This document shows, one piece after another, positions 42,298 to 51,452 of a DNA stretch of 64,000 bases. The notes below the pieces were generated by a model. That model ran no database searches. It had not been told where the DNA came from and was given only the letters and a program-made list of their open reading frames with translations. The stretch is from Candidatus Rifleibacteriota bacterium (GTDB lineage Bacteria > Riflebacteria > Ozemobacteria > Ozemobacterales > Ozemobacteraceae). Location: assembly GCA_029565415.1 (NCBI GenBank), contig JAKQOH010000116.1:25162-89161 (forward strand), given 5' to 3'. The translations under genes were made by a program, and so were the position numbers. The stretch's first letter is position 1. Every line of letters starts with the position of its first letter.

Positions 42298-43431
42298 ATG
42301 AACACATCGGGTAAGATTCGCGTCGGTGTCGTCTTCGGCGGCCGTTCGGGCGAGCACGAAGTCTCTCTCGTATCTGCGCAGTCGATCATGAAGGCGCTGG
42401 ATCCGCAGAAATACGAGGTCATTCCGATCGGTGTCTCGAAACAGGGCACCTGGGTCGTCGGAGCGGATCCCAAGGGATTTCTCCCGGCCCCTGCCGAACA
42501 ACGTCACCTCGAGGCGGCGCCTGCGGAGACCGCTTCCAGAACCGCTCTGATCGGCGACCCTTCCCATCAGGGCATGATTCTGCTCGATCGTAAGAACGTG
42601 CAGCAGCGCGTCAAGCTCGACGTCGTCTTCCCGATCGTCCACGGCACCTACGGCGAGGACGGCACGCTCCAGGGCCTGCTCGAAATGGCCGATCTGCCCT
42701 ATGTCGGCTGCGGCGTCATGGCTTCGTCGGTCGGCATGGACAAGACCACGGCCAAACGGCTGTTCCGCGATGCCGGCCTGCCCATCGCCCCGTTCACCGA
42801 GCACCTCCGGCGCGACTGGCGGGAACGGCCCGACAAGGTCATCGCCGAGATCGAGGCGGCGTTCGGCTATCCCTGCTTCGTCAAGCCCGTGAACTCGGGC
42901 TCTTCGGTCGGCGTCTCGAAGGCGCACGATCGCGAGGAGCTTCGGGCGGCCATCGATCTGGCCGCGAAATATGACCGCAAGATCCTCGTCGAGACCTCGA
43001 TCACCGGCCGGGAGCTCGAGGTTTCGGTTCTCGGGAACGATGCCCCCATCGCCTCGATTCCAGGCGAGATCGTTCCCTGCAACGAGTTTTACGATTACAA
43101 GGCGAAATACGTCGACGATCGCTCGGAGCTGCATATTCCGGCCAAGATCACGGCCGAGCAGACCGCTGAGATCCGGGAAATGGCCGTCCGCGCCTATCGC
43201 GCTCTCGACTGCGCCGGAATGGCCCGCGTCGACTTTTTCCTCGACCGGGACACCGGGAAGTTCGTCCTGAACGAAGTGAACACGATTCCGGGCTTCACCA
43301 GCATCAGCATGTATCCCAAGCTGTGGGAAGCCACCGGGATCACCTACCAGGACCTTGTGACCAAGCTCGTCGAGTTCGCCTTCGAGCGGTACAGCGACCG
43401 CCAGGAGTCGCTCAAGGCGATCATGTCCTGA
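42298..43431 (+). CDS. ddl: D-alanine--D-alanine ligase
   Basis: 377 residues, long-form Ddl. VGVVFGGRSGEHEVSLVSA, HGTYGEDGTLQG, KPVNSGSSVGVSK and NEVNTIPGFTSISMYPKLW are the ATP-grasp hallmarks. It makes the D-Ala-D-Ala dipeptide of peptidoglycan. The adjacent upstream kinase is on the same strand 84 bp away, so readthrough is possible. Confidence 0.97.
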   Translation: MNTSGKIRVGVVFGGRSGEHEVSLVSAQSIMKALDPQKYEVIPIGVSKQGTWVVGADPKGFLPAPAEQRHLEAAPAETASRTALIGDPSHQGMILLDRKNVQQRVKLDVVFPIVHGTYGEDGTLQGLLEMADLPYVGCGVMASSVGMDKTTAKRLFRDAGLPIAPFTEHLRRDWRERPDKVIAEIEAAFGYPCFVKPVNSGSSVGVSKAHDREELRAAIDLAAKYDRKILVETSITGRELEVSVLGNDAPIASIPGEIVPCNEFYDYKAKYVDDRSELHIPAKITAEQTAEIREMAVRAYRALDCAGMARVDFFLDRDTGKFVLNEVNTIPGFTSISMYPKLWEATGITYQDLVTKLVEFAFERYSDRQESLKAIMS

Positions 43432-43445
43432 GGGCGTGAATCCAC

Positions 43446-43478
43446 AAAGCCGGCAGGGGCGATGCCCCTGCCGGCTTT
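43446..43478. terminator. Bidirectional terminator hairpin
   Basis: A 15-bp perfect stem, left arm AAAGCCGGCAGGGGC, with a GAT loop, between convergent ddl and the M48-type peptidase gene. The A/T ends of the stem give short U runs in both directions. Confidence 0.8.
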
Positions 43479-43492
43479 GGCGTTTCCGGGGA

Positions 43493-45553
43493 TCAGGCGT
43501 TCCGGCTGAGGCGACAGCCCGTCGGCGTTCCGCTCCAGGTGAGGGGGTCCGGGGTGAGGGCTTCGCGCATGCCGCCGCTGCACAGGGCGCAGACACGGTC
43601 GGAAGGAATCGGGGGTTCGGCAGTTTTCACGATCGCTTTCTGGGCGCAATCGATCACCTCGAGGGCGGTTCCGTCGGGCGGCACCAGGCACTCGGCCCCG
43701 AAGGCCGCCTGGCGACGCGCCACGCACTGGAGGCGGGTGACGAGGGATGCGCCATCGGGCGGGTCATCGTCGAGGGCACAGAGGTGGATGGCCTCGGTTT
43801 CGCCCCGGCTCCACTCGAGGGCCAGACGACTTCTCCACAACGACAGGATCAGCTCGGCAGGCGGCGGGCCATGGGGCTCGAAGACGGTGCCGTCTCGGGA
43901 ACGCAGGGCGCGTCGCCGTTCCGCGAGCGAAGGGTGGATGCCCGAAGCCTCTTCACCCTCGCGAACCCGGACGGGCATGAAGTTGGCGCGGGTGAGCCGG
44001 TTGAGGACGGCGATGTAGGCTTCGCGGCCGGTCCGCTCGGCGGCGAAGGCGTCGGCCTCGAACTCGAACCGCCGGCCCATGGCCGCAAACAGGCGATTGG
44101 CGAGGATCCAGAGCAGGATCAGGACCACCCCCTGCATGACGGTCGGGCCGAAGATCAGCAGGCGTTCCGCCGTGACCGGGTGCAACGCGGCCCAGCAGCC
44201 GACGAGAAGGGCCAGGTTCACCATCGCGAGAAAGTAGAGGAACAGGTGTTCCCGGACCAGGTGCGCTTCTTCATGCGTCGTCACGGCCACGAGATCATCG
44301 GCGGGCGACTGGTCGAGCAGATCGCCGGTGAACGCGACGGCATGGGTCGAGCGGAGATACCCGAAGGAAACGGCATTCGCGATGCCGCTTCCAAAGAGAT
44401 TCCAGCGGTAGAACGTCACGGGCAGGTCGCGGATGCGCCGCGGCAGAGTCTCGGCCTGGATGCGTCGCATGCCCATCAGGGCGGGCAGGGCGAGAGGCAT
44501 GACGAGGAGGACGGCGGCGGACAGGGCAGCGAAGGCCAGGGCCGGGGCCCAGGGAGCGTGGATGCCCCACCAGGGAAGGGCGATGGCCATGCGGCGAAGG
44601 ACCAGAACGGCTGCGAGAGGAGCCGCATAGGGAAGGGCCCGGAGGAGATGGAGGCGGAAAATGGCCGAGAGGAAGCCGTCGAGCGGCCAGAGGGCGTTGC
44701 GGACTTCGCGATCCAGCTTGTGAACGGGGATCAGGGCAAGGGTGTAGGAGACCAGCCAGTGGACGATCGCGCAGGCCAGGTCGTGGCCGATGCCGAGACG
44801 CCGGGGCAGGCCCAGGGTGAGAACCAGCATTCCGCCTGCCGTGGCGAGCAGGACGCTGAGGGGGGAGCGGCGGAGGGCGTTGTAGGGGGCGGCACGGTCC
44901 TGGCCGGCCGGGAACCGCGCCAGCCAGAGGCGGCGTTCGCGCTCCATGACGAGGGCCGGTGTGACCAGGAGGGCGAGCCAAAGCACGAGGGCGAGGAGCC
45001 AGGTCGAGGTCGAACGCTTCGTGGGAGCGGGCGTGAGGTCTGCCAGGCGTTCCTGAAGCTGCTGGGCGGCGACGGGATCGATGCCGGAGAGGCGGGCGAC
45101 GGCGGCGGCGGCGGCTGATGCGTTGCCGGCGCGCTGTTCGATGGTGGCCTCGAGCATCGCGAGATCGGCCTGGAGGGCGGTCGAAAGGGGGACCGGGTCA
45201 CTGGCGAGGCGGCGGACGATCGCGAGGGCGGTGGAGTCATGGCCGTGAACCGCGAGCAGCCAGGCCCGGTAGGTTTCGACGGCTTCCCGGCGGCGCTGGG
45301 TGTCGGGCCGCCGTTCGATCTCGTCGAGGGCGTTGAGGAGGGCGCGCAGCGCATCGCCGGACAGCGTGGGGGTGTGGAGGAGGCCGGTCAGCGTGTCGTG
45401 GATCTCGGCGGGCCGCTTCTGCTGGAGCAGGGCGTCGAGCTGATCGGCCGTCGGGAAGCCGGCGGGCGGCACGGTGCCGCCCCAGCCTGCGACGACGATG
45501 AACAGGGCAAGCACCGGCATCAGGATCAGGAGGGTGTTTCGCATGCGCGCCAT
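43493..45553 (-). CDS. M48-like membrane zinc metallopeptidase with helical N-terminal domain
   Basis: 686 residues. An N-terminal anchor (LLILMPVLALFIVVAGWGG) is followed by an alpha-solenoid-like domain of about 40-170. Multiple membrane spans (185-360) follow, then the zinc site H427-E-E-A-H431 and later EFEADAF, where Glu could be the third ligand. The C-terminus has a Cys set (CALDDD, VCALCSGG). It resembles HtpX/Ste24-type proteases but with an unusual solenoid fusion. The ATG at 45553 or 45544 is equally likely. Confidence 0.75.
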   Translation of the reverse strand: MARMRNTLLILMPVLALFIVVAGWGGTVPPAGFPTADQLDALLQQKRPAEIHDTLTGLLHTPTLSGDALRALLNALDEIERRPDTQRRREAVETYRAWLLAVHGHDSTALAIVRRLASDPVPLSTALQADLAMLEATIEQRAGNASAAAAAVARLSGIDPVAAQQLQERLADLTPAPTKRSTSTWLLALVLWLALLVTPALVMERERRLWLARFPAGQDRAAPYNALRRSPLSVLLATAGGMLVLTLGLPRRLGIGHDLACAIVHWLVSYTLALIPVHKLDREVRNALWPLDGFLSAIFRLHLLRALPYAAPLAAVLVLRRMAIALPWWGIHAPWAPALAFAALSAAVLLVMPLALPALMGMRRIQAETLPRRIRDLPVTFYRWNLFGSGIANAVSFGYLRSTHAVAFTGDLLDQSPADDLVAVTTHEEAHLVREHLFLYFLAMVNLALLVGCWAALHPVTAERLLIFGPTVMQGVVLILLWILANRLFAAMGRRFEFEADAFAAERTGREAYIAVLNRLTRANFMPVRVREGEEASGIHPSLAERRRALRSRDGTVFEPHGPPPAELILSLWRSRLALEWSRGETEAIHLCALDDDPPDGASLVTRLQCVARRQAAFGAECLVPPDGTALEVIDCAQKAIVKTAEPPIPSDRVCALCSGGMREALTPDPLTWSGTPTGCRLSRNA

Positions 45554-45653
45554 TCTATCGCAATCCGCCCCGGATGGGAAGGCGGGCTTGCCAGTTCGTC
45601 GGACCCGTGCGAAGCTGAGAGGGGAAAATTCACGGGGGAAACGGGAGGAGCGG

Positions 45654-46625
45654 ATGCGTTTGCGCGGGATGGGCTTTCTCGCGGCCTGGCTGGTCATGGC
45701 GGTTGCCGCGTTCGGACTCGACTGTCCGTCGCTGCGCCTGCTTCCGGGGGAACGGTCCGACCGGCTGGTCGCCGAAGGGCTGGTCAGGAAAGGCCGCACG
45801 CGGGAGGGAACGGCCCGGCGTGACCGTCTGCGGGGCCTGCTGAGCCGACCTGCCTCGGGCTCGGAGATTCTCGTCACGGTGGGCTCCGAGACGCGGCGCC
45901 TGGGCCTCGACGCGCGGGGAGCCTTCCGGGTCGAGTTCGTGCGGCCGCCGGGGACCGAGATGGTGGCGGTGGTCGCCGACACGGCGTCGGGGGGCGCGGA
46001 GCTTCGGCGGATCCGCCAGCCGGTGCCGGCAACGGCCACCCTGCTCATCATCAGCGACATCGACGACACCGTCCTGGTCTCCCAGGTGACGAAGCGGCTG
46101 AACCTCGTCTGGAACTCTCTTCTGCGGAGCGTCCCCGGCCGCCGGCCGGTGGTCGGCACGCCGGAAATATATCGATATATACAGAAAGCCGTGGGCGAAG
46201 CGGGAGCGTTCGTCTATCTCAGCGCCTCGCCGGCCGCCATGGAGCGGTTCATCGCCGCGTTCCTGACACGGCAGGGATTCCCGCCCGGCCTGCTGATCAC
46301 GGGCGACGGGATCAGCGGCACGGCGGAGCTGACGATCGCCCACAAGACGGCGTGGCTGGAGCGGCTGGCGGCCATCTTCCGGGGCGTGCCGATGCTGTTG
46401 CTGGGCGACAGCGGCGAACGGGATCCCGAGATCTACCTGGCCTTCGCCAGCCGGCGCCTGGCCGACGCCAAAGGCATCGTCATCCGGCTCATCGACGGCT
46501 GGGAGGCGGCTCGGGAAACGCGCATCCGGAGAGAGGCCGCGGCGAACGGGATTCCGCTGCTCCTGTGGCGGGAGCCGGCGGAGTTGCGTGCCGGCCTCGC
46601 TTCGCTGGGGGTCAGAATCCCGTGA
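45654..46625 (+). CDS. App1-type phosphatidate phosphatase-like (DUF2183) protein
   Basis: 323 residues. A signal peptide precedes a beta-like region to about 120, then a HAD-type DxDxT motif at D135-T139 (SDIDDTVL), YLSASPAAM and LLLGDSGERDPEIY. This is the App1/DUF2183 lipid-phosphatase-like family. In bacteria the substrate is unproven. GGGAGG precedes the ATG. Its 3' end overlaps the convergent unknown gene by 14 bp. An AT-rich patch occurs at 46160-46192. Confidence 0.85.
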   Translation: MRLRGMGFLAAWLVMAVAAFGLDCPSLRLLPGERSDRLVAEGLVRKGRTREGTARRDRLRGLLSRPASGSEILVTVGSETRRLGLDARGAFRVEFVRPPGTEMVAVVADTASGGAELRRIRQPVPATATLLIISDIDDTVLVSQVTKRLNLVWNSLLRSVPGRRPVVGTPEIYRYIQKAVGEAGAFVYLSASPAAMERFIAAFLTRQGFPPGLLITGDGISGTAELTIAHKTAWLERLAAIFRGVPMLLLGDSGERDPEIYLAFASRRLADAKGIVIRLIDGWEAARETRIRREAAANGIPLLLWREPAELRAGLASLGVRIP

Positions 46626-47190
46626 CGGAGGCGGCGGTATTCTGCTGCATGACCGGCTGAAGCCGGTCGCGGTACCGGCGAAGCAGCTCGATTCCGGCTG
46701 CATCGATGAGATCCGTGTCCGTGGCGGTCCGGGCGGGCTCGTCACCGGCGCGGAGCCGTTCGAGCGCCAGTTCGAGCTCGGCCCGCTGGTCGCTCCGGAG
46801 GCTGGCTTCCTCGAGCGTCGATTCGAGCGTCTCGATGGCCTCCTGTTTTTTCGCTTCGGCGGACTCTGCCATCTCCTGGGCGGTCATCTGGAGCCAGGCC
46901 GTGCCGATGACGACATCCGCCGCCGAAAACTCGCTCTGGCTGGTGAATCCCGCCTCCCGCACCGCGCGATCCGCCAGCTCCGCTTCGGGCGTGCCGGCCG
47001 CGGGGACATCGTTTCGGAACAACCGGGCGGCCGTTTCCGGGCTGGTGGCCACGAGGGCGTCATAGACCGCCAGATACCGCGTGAGCATCTCCTCGGTGAG
47101 AGCGAGCTCGCCGGCCGCTTGCGCGGGGAGGGTGAATGATAAAGCAAGCGATATGATACCAATAACGATAAAAAATGCGTGTGGCTTCAT
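46612..47190 (-). CDS. Small exported helical protein, unknown
   Basis: 192 residues. The signal peptide (FFIVIGIISLALSFTLPAQAAG) is coded by an AT-rich patch. The mature part is charged helix with ETLESTLEEASLRSDQRAEL. No recognised family. It lies 17 bp after the alpha/beta hydrolase gene. Confidence 0.7.
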   Translation of the reverse strand: MKPHAFFIVIGIISLALSFTLPAQAAGELALTEEMLTRYLAVYDALVATSPETAARLFRNDVPAAGTPEAELADRAVREAGFTSQSEFSAADVVIGTAWLQMTAQEMAESAEAKKQEAIETLESTLEEASLRSDQRAELELALERLRAGDEPARTATDTDLIDAAGIELLRRYRDRLQPVMQQNTAASVTGF

Positions 47191-47207
47191 TCCCTACCTC
47201 CGGAAGA

Positions 47208-48308
47208 TCATGGGCGGTTCGTGGCGAGAGGGCCGTCGATGCGGCGGCCGTCGCTCCAGACGCCCATGAACCGCACGGCTTCGCCGTCCCCGAGGATGAG
47301 ATGCCGGTCGCGGCCGGTCCAGGCCGCATGGCACAGGGCATCGAGAAGACGGAAGTTGCCGAGCCAGTCCATCGCGTCGTTGCCCATGCATCGGATGAAG
47401 CGCGCGAGCCGGGTCTGGCGGTTCAGCCGGATGAACTCCCACCGGCGCTGCTCGATGAGCCGCTCATAGCGGGGTTCCCGGGGGGTGTAGACCGAGGCGC
47501 TGTCGGCCACGAGGGCCGGCGTGCCGCGGATGTCGGAACGGTAGGTGAGGAAGTTCTTGTCCGTCGAGGGAATCGCGTCGGCGGCATAGAACAACTCGCG
47601 GGCCGTCTCCTGGACCGATGCCCCGACCTCGTCGCCGACGGCGATGAGCAGCAGGGTTCCGGGCTTGATGCCCGAGAGGTCATAGAGATCGAGGTTGAGA
47701 TTGGCTCCCATGCCGCCCTGTCGGGAGGGATGGAGCACCAGGACGGCGCCGGGCCGGGGAAGCTTGAAATACTTCGCCGCCGCGGCGATGTTCATCGCGA
47801 TGACCCCGCCGCACTCGTGGCCGACGATCGCGACCCGGTCGCGGTCGGGCTCGACGTGGCCCCCCCCGTAGAGCACCGTGATCGCTTCCTTGACGCTGCG
47901 GACGGCATTGGCGGTGTATTCCGAGGCATGAGCGCCGCTTCCCTGATAGAACGGGAAGACGACGGTGTTGCCGCGCCGGCAGAGGTGCTCGATCCACCCG
48001 ATATAGTAGCCCGGATCCGAGGCGAGCCAGCCGTGCAGGAACACGATCAGCGGCGCGCTTGCGGGGGCGGGATCGGCAGGTTCGTAGATCACGAACCGTT
48101 CTTCCGAGACCCCGAGCTGAGTGATGCGGAACCCGGCGTGAGGATACGCCTTGCCGCCCGGGCCCGTGGCGGGCTGTTCCGGACCTGTGGGGAGAGTCAC
48201 AGCCGCCCCGAGCGGGGCGAGCGTGAGCAGCAGATACAGCAGCACCGACCAGCCTCGGATATCCGGGAGAATGAGGGCGACGCGGTGCCGTTCGGCCGAG
48301 CCGGTCAT
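47208..48308 (-). CDS. Exported alpha/beta-hydrolase-like protein with unusual nucleophile elbow
   Basis: 366 residues. Signal or anchor at about 20-40, then an oxyanion-type HGW at 92-94 (VFLHGWLASDPG) and an elbow GHECGG at 163-168, where typical hydrolases have GHSxGG. The Ser position holds Glu165, and Cys166 is next. PAF-acetylhydrolase- or dienelactone-hydrolase-like folds are the nearest shapes. The start overlaps the upstream membrane-protein stop (ATGA). Confidence 0.72.
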   Translation of the reverse strand: MTGSAERHRVALILPDIRGWSVLLYLLLTLAPLGAAVTLPTGPEQPATGPGGKAYPHAGFRITQLGVSEERFVIYEPADPAPASAPLIVFLHGWLASDPGYYIGWIEHLCRRGNTVVFPFYQGSGAHASEYTANAVRSVKEAITVLYGGGHVEPDRDRVAIVGHECGGVIAMNIAAAAKYFKLPRPGAVLVLHPSRQGGMGANLNLDLYDLSGIKPGTLLLIAVGDEVGASVQETARELFYAADAIPSTDKNFLTYRSDIRGTPALVADSASVYTPREPRYERLIEQRRWEFIRLNRQTRLARFIRCMGNDAMDWLGNFRLLDALCHAAWTGRDRHLILGDGEAVRFMGVWSDGRRIDGPLATNRP

Positions 48309-48727
48309 GATTCCCGGGGAAGATCGCGTTCCATGCTCGACTTGAGGGCATCCATCCCGACGCGCTCGATGAACAGCAGGGCGAGGGTGGCGAACAGCCC
48401 GGCGAGCGTGCCGGCCTTGATTTCGGCGCGCTTCACGACGGCGAGATCCTTCGTTTCGGCCACCTGGAGATTCTGGGCGCAGACGGCGAAGCCGGCCAGG
48501 GCCGCCAGGGCCGCGAAGAGGCGTTCGAAGTTCCAGAGCGCGTTCCACCAGAAGGAGCCGCGCCGCGTTTCCCCGGCCAGGAGGGGGCGGGCGGCGAGGT
48601 AGAACGGGATCAGCAGCGGCCCGAGGATGAAGACCACGGCCGTCCAGAAGATGCCGGGCCCCTTGCGGGCATGGCTGTCCCAGGCGACCCAGATCGTAAC
48701 CAACCCTCTCAACCATTTCGGCCACAT
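48305..48727 (-). CDS. Small membrane protein, unknown
   Basis: 140 residues with three or so spans (IFWTAVVFILGPLLIPFYLA, LFAALAALAGFAVCAQNL and TLAGLFATLALLFIERVG). The ATG at 48727 is 14 bp after GGAGG, a long spacing. It is coupled to the hydrolase gene. No family is recognised. Confidence 0.6.
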   Translation of the reverse strand: MWPKWLRGLVTIWVAWDSHARKGPGIFWTAVVFILGPLLIPFYLAARPLLAGETRRGSFWWNALWNFERLFAALAALAGFAVCAQNLQVAETKDLAVVKRAEIKAGTLAGLFATLALLFIERVGMDALKSSMERDLPRES

Positions 48728-48955
48728 ATGTTTTGTCGTTGCCTCCGTTCCTTGTGCTTCCAGGGGATTCGCCAAAGGATACCACACCCTGTTTCGACCG
48801 CCAAACCCCCAGATGCCTTTCTTCCGCGAAGCGCAGATTGGAACAAGGTATGGCGCCGGGGTCGGAGAAAAATGAAAACTTTTCCCCCCGGTCACCCGTA
48901 AATATGGGTATAATCGGTACACAATGTAATCCGAGAAGAGCGAGGTAATGCACGT
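48728..48955. promoter_or_regulatory. Divergent intergenic region upstream of the LysM gene
   Basis: 228 bp between divergent genes. A TATAAT at 48909-48914 lies 42 bp before the LysM gene start and could be its -10; a matching -35 at 17 bp is absent (a TTTTCC is 23 bp away). No other structure was seen. Confidence 0.4.
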
Positions 48956-50503
48956 ATGAAACGAATCTCCCCTCTCGTCGTGATGGTTTTCTGTGGCCTT
49001 CTGTGCGGCCAGGTCTGGTCTGCCGAGGTGGTGAACCCTGTCACCGGCGGAACCGTCTCGGTCCAGGACGACACCGGATCGGATAACGGCAAGGTGTCGG
49101 CCGATACCGACGCGATCGTCACGCCGGCGGCTGCTCAGGCAGCCCAGGCGCCGGCTGCCGCGAAGGCCGAAGAGCCCAAAAAAGATGAACCCAAAAAGGA
49201 AGAAGAGGCCAAGAAGCAGGTGGTCAAGGTGACCGTCGCTCCGGGCGATACTCTGTGGGCCTATGCCGAGAAGTATCTCGGTGATGGAAACCGCTATCCC
49301 GAGATCGTTGCTGCCAATAAGGCGAAATACCCGTCGCTGGCGAAGAATCCCGATCTGATCATCGACGGCTGGGAGCTCACCATCGAGATCCCGCAGAAGG
49401 CCACCAAGCCTGATTCGAAGCCGGAGACCACGCCCGGCCAGTCCGCCAAGGAAACCGAGAAGGGCAAGGAATCCGATGCCCCGAAGGCCGACAAGGAAAA
49501 AGAAAAAGAACCCGCCAAGCCGGCGGTGAATGTTCCCGAGTGGACAACCGAGCAGAAAATCGCCCGGCTCCAGAAGGCGATCGACGGCCTGAACCGCATT
49601 CTCGCCTCAAAGGGCAAGATGGTGACGGCGCTCACGGCTGAATCCGTCCGCATGATGATCGACAATAAGCTGCTCACCGATGCCGAGTGGATGGGGCTCA
49701 ATCCCCCCGAGGGCTACGTGTGGGCGATCGAGAAGGGCAAGGTGAAGCTCGTCAAGCGCGGCGGAACGACCGAGCCCAAGGCCGATGCCGACAAGAAGAC
49801 GGATGAAAAGGCCGCGGCCGAGAAGAAGGCCGCCGAGGAAAAGGCTGCTGCCGAGAAGAAGGCGGCCGAAGAGAAAAAAGCCGCCGAGAAGAAGGCTGCC
49901 GAAGAGAAGGCCCAGAAAGAAGCCGAAGCCAGTGCCAAGTCCCAGTTCGAAAAGGAGCTGAGCGCTCTCGGCATGCAGGATCTCACGGGCAAGAGCAGCG
50001 AGTATCACAGCGCGCTACGCTCCGGCATGAAGGTTCTGCCCCCGACCTTCTTCAAGGACTCCCCCTTCTTCAAGTTCACGGGGCTCAAGAACCTCGTCGA
50101 TCTGCAGCGGGAGCTCAAGGCCGCCCAGACCGCCTACGAGAAGAACGTGAAGGCCGGCGACGTGACCAACCGTGGCTGGAACCCCTTCGACGACGACATC
50201 AAGTCCTCGGCCGAAAAGGTGCAGCAGGCCCGCAAGCGCCTTGCCGACGCCTACGGTGAGTTCAAGGGGGTCTACGGCGATGCCAAGGCCAAGGCCGATG
50301 CCGCCGCTGCCGCGATCAAGACGGACGGCCCGCGGCTCAAGGAAGCGCAGGACAAGCTGAACAAGCTGGACAAGAACAACTCCGACAATGCGTCCCAGGT
50401 TCAGGACCTGATCAAGACCATCAAGGATATCGAGGAGCGGAACAAGGACAACCAGAAGCTCGTCGACCAGTTCGAGCCTCTCCGGACGCTGTTCAAAATC
50501 TGA
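48956..50503 (+). CDS. Exported LysM-domain protein with Lys/Ala/Glu-rich coiled coil
   Basis: 515 residues. Signal peptide (LVVMVFCGLLCGQVWSAE), Ala/Lys/Glu linker, LysM-type domain at about 90-145 (VTVAPGDTLWAYAEKYLGD through DLIIDGWELTIE), a KAAAEKKAAEE run near 285-325, and long charged helices to the end. A cell-wall-associated scaffold role is likely. A terminator hairpin follows the gene at 50545. Confidence 0.85.
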   Translation: MKRISPLVVMVFCGLLCGQVWSAEVVNPVTGGTVSVQDDTGSDNGKVSADTDAIVTPAAAQAAQAPAAAKAEEPKKDEPKKEEEAKKQVVKVTVAPGDTLWAYAEKYLGDGNRYPEIVAANKAKYPSLAKNPDLIIDGWELTIEIPQKATKPDSKPETTPGQSAKETEKGKESDAPKADKEKEKEPAKPAVNVPEWTTEQKIARLQKAIDGLNRILASKGKMVTALTAESVRMMIDNKLLTDAEWMGLNPPEGYVWAIEKGKVKLVKRGGTTEPKADADKKTDEKAAAEKKAAEEKAAAEKKAAEEKKAAEKKAAEEKAQKEAEASAKSQFEKELSALGMQDLTGKSSEYHSALRSGMKVLPPTFFKDSPFFKFTGLKNLVDLQRELKAAQTAYEKNVKAGDVTNRGWNPFDDDIKSSAEKVQQARKRLADAYGEFKGVYGDAKAKADAAAAAIKTDGPRLKEAQDKLNKLDKNNSDNASQVQDLIKTIKDIEERNKDNQKLVDQFEPLRTLFKI

Positions 50504-50519
50504 GAAGCCAATTGGCTTC
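50504..50519. repeat. Perfect 16-nt palindrome overlapping a -35 box
   Basis: GAAGCCAATTGGCTTC reads the same on both strands. It overlaps the TTGGCT -35 of the following promoter and directly follows the LysM gene stop, so it could be an operator or a weak stem. Confidence 0.6.
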
Positions 50520-50540
50520 GGTGGGAAATTCGTATATACT
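50512..50540 (+). promoter_or_regulatory. Promoter for the TolB-like gene
   Basis: TTGGCT and TATACT separated by 17 bp. The predicted start near 50547 falls inside the left arm of the terminator stem 50545-50562. Confidence 0.65.
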
Positions 50541-50544
50541 CTCG

Positions 50545-50572
50545 GGCGGGGGCAACCCCGCCTGATTTTTTT
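50545..50572 (+). terminator. Intrinsic terminator of the LysM gene
   Basis: Stem GGCGGGG/CCCCGCC with a GCAA loop followed by TGATTTTTTT, a classic Rho-independent terminator and the only one in the window with a clear T run. Confidence 0.85.
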
Positions 50573-50596
50573 CCCGACCAACACAGGAGGAATTCC

Positions 50597-51445
50597 ATGA
50601 AGAGGCTTTTCGTGAGTGCCGCCGTTCTTCTGACGGCCGTCATCGTTCTCGCCGTGCCGCAGTTGTTTGCCGCCGCCGCCCAGCCCCTCGAGGGCCGGAT
50701 CCTGTATGTCGACACTTCCGAGACCGGCAAGACGTATCTCGCCTTCATCAATCCAGACGGCACCCGCAAAGAGCGAATCACCCCGGCTTACTCGAACATC
50801 GTGTTTCCGAAGCTCAGCGAGGCCGGCGATTGCATCGGCTTCACCAACAAACTGCCGGACATGAGCTCCGAGATCTACCTGCTCAGCCGCGACGGAAGCA
50901 AGATCCGCAAGATTCTCGACGGAAGCGCCCTCGAAAGCTTCTCGCCCGACGGCAAGTATCTGCTGTACTCCACCTGTGATCAGGCGGCCGGGCTGTATTC
51001 CTATGACATCGAGAAGAAGACCTCGATCAAGATCTCCCAGAATCTGCGCGTCACCGCCGCCGACTGGTCGCCGAAGGGGGACTGGATCGCCGCCTCGGTG
51101 CTGACGAATGACGGAACGAACGATCTGTACATGATCTCGACCCTCGCCCAGGGCATCATCCGGGTCACCGAAACCAAGGACGTGAACGAGTCGTTCCCGT
51201 GCTTCTCGAAGGATGCAAAGCAGCTCGTGTTCATCTCCGACCGGCACGGTGCCAGCGAGCTCGAATACATCGACCTGAACTCGCGCCAGCTCACCCGGCC
51301 GATCGTCACCGGCCTGTATCCCAGCCTTTCCCCGGAAAACACGGGCCTTGCCTACGAGCATGCGGATCATCTGCACGTCTGCCGGTCGAACGGCCTCGAC
51401 GTGAAGATCCTGGCTCCCGGCCGCACCCCCTGCTGGGTGAAGTGA
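50597..51445 (+). CDS. TolB-like beta-propeller protein
   Basis: 282 residues. Signal peptide (VLLTAVIVLAVPQLFAA), then PD40-type blades: GTRKERITPAYSNIVFPKLS, SFSPDGKYLLYS, DWSPKGDWIAASVLTNDG and ESFPCFSKDAKQLVFISDR. A periplasmic binding platform. AGGAGG precedes the ATG. It is 7 bp before the UspA gene. Confidence 0.85.
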   Translation: MKRLFVSAAVLLTAVIVLAVPQLFAAAAQPLEGRILYVDTSETGKTYLAFINPDGTRKERITPAYSNIVFPKLSEAGDCIGFTNKLPDMSSEIYLLSRDGSKIRKILDGSALESFSPDGKYLLYSTCDQAAGLYSYDIEKKTSIKISQNLRVTAADWSPKGDWIAASVLTNDGTNDLYMISTLAQGIIRVTETKDVNESFPCFSKDAKQLVFISDRHGASELEYIDLNSRQLTRPIVTGLYPSLSPENTGLAYEHADHLHVCRSNGLDVKILAPGRTPCWVK

Positions 51446-51452
51446 GGACGTC

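Noticed and set aside
49800..49930. Repetitive GCCGCCGAGAAGAAG-like DNA suggesting a tandem array
   Set aside because: It codes the Lys/Ala/Glu-rich coil of the LysM protein and is explained by amino-acid bias.
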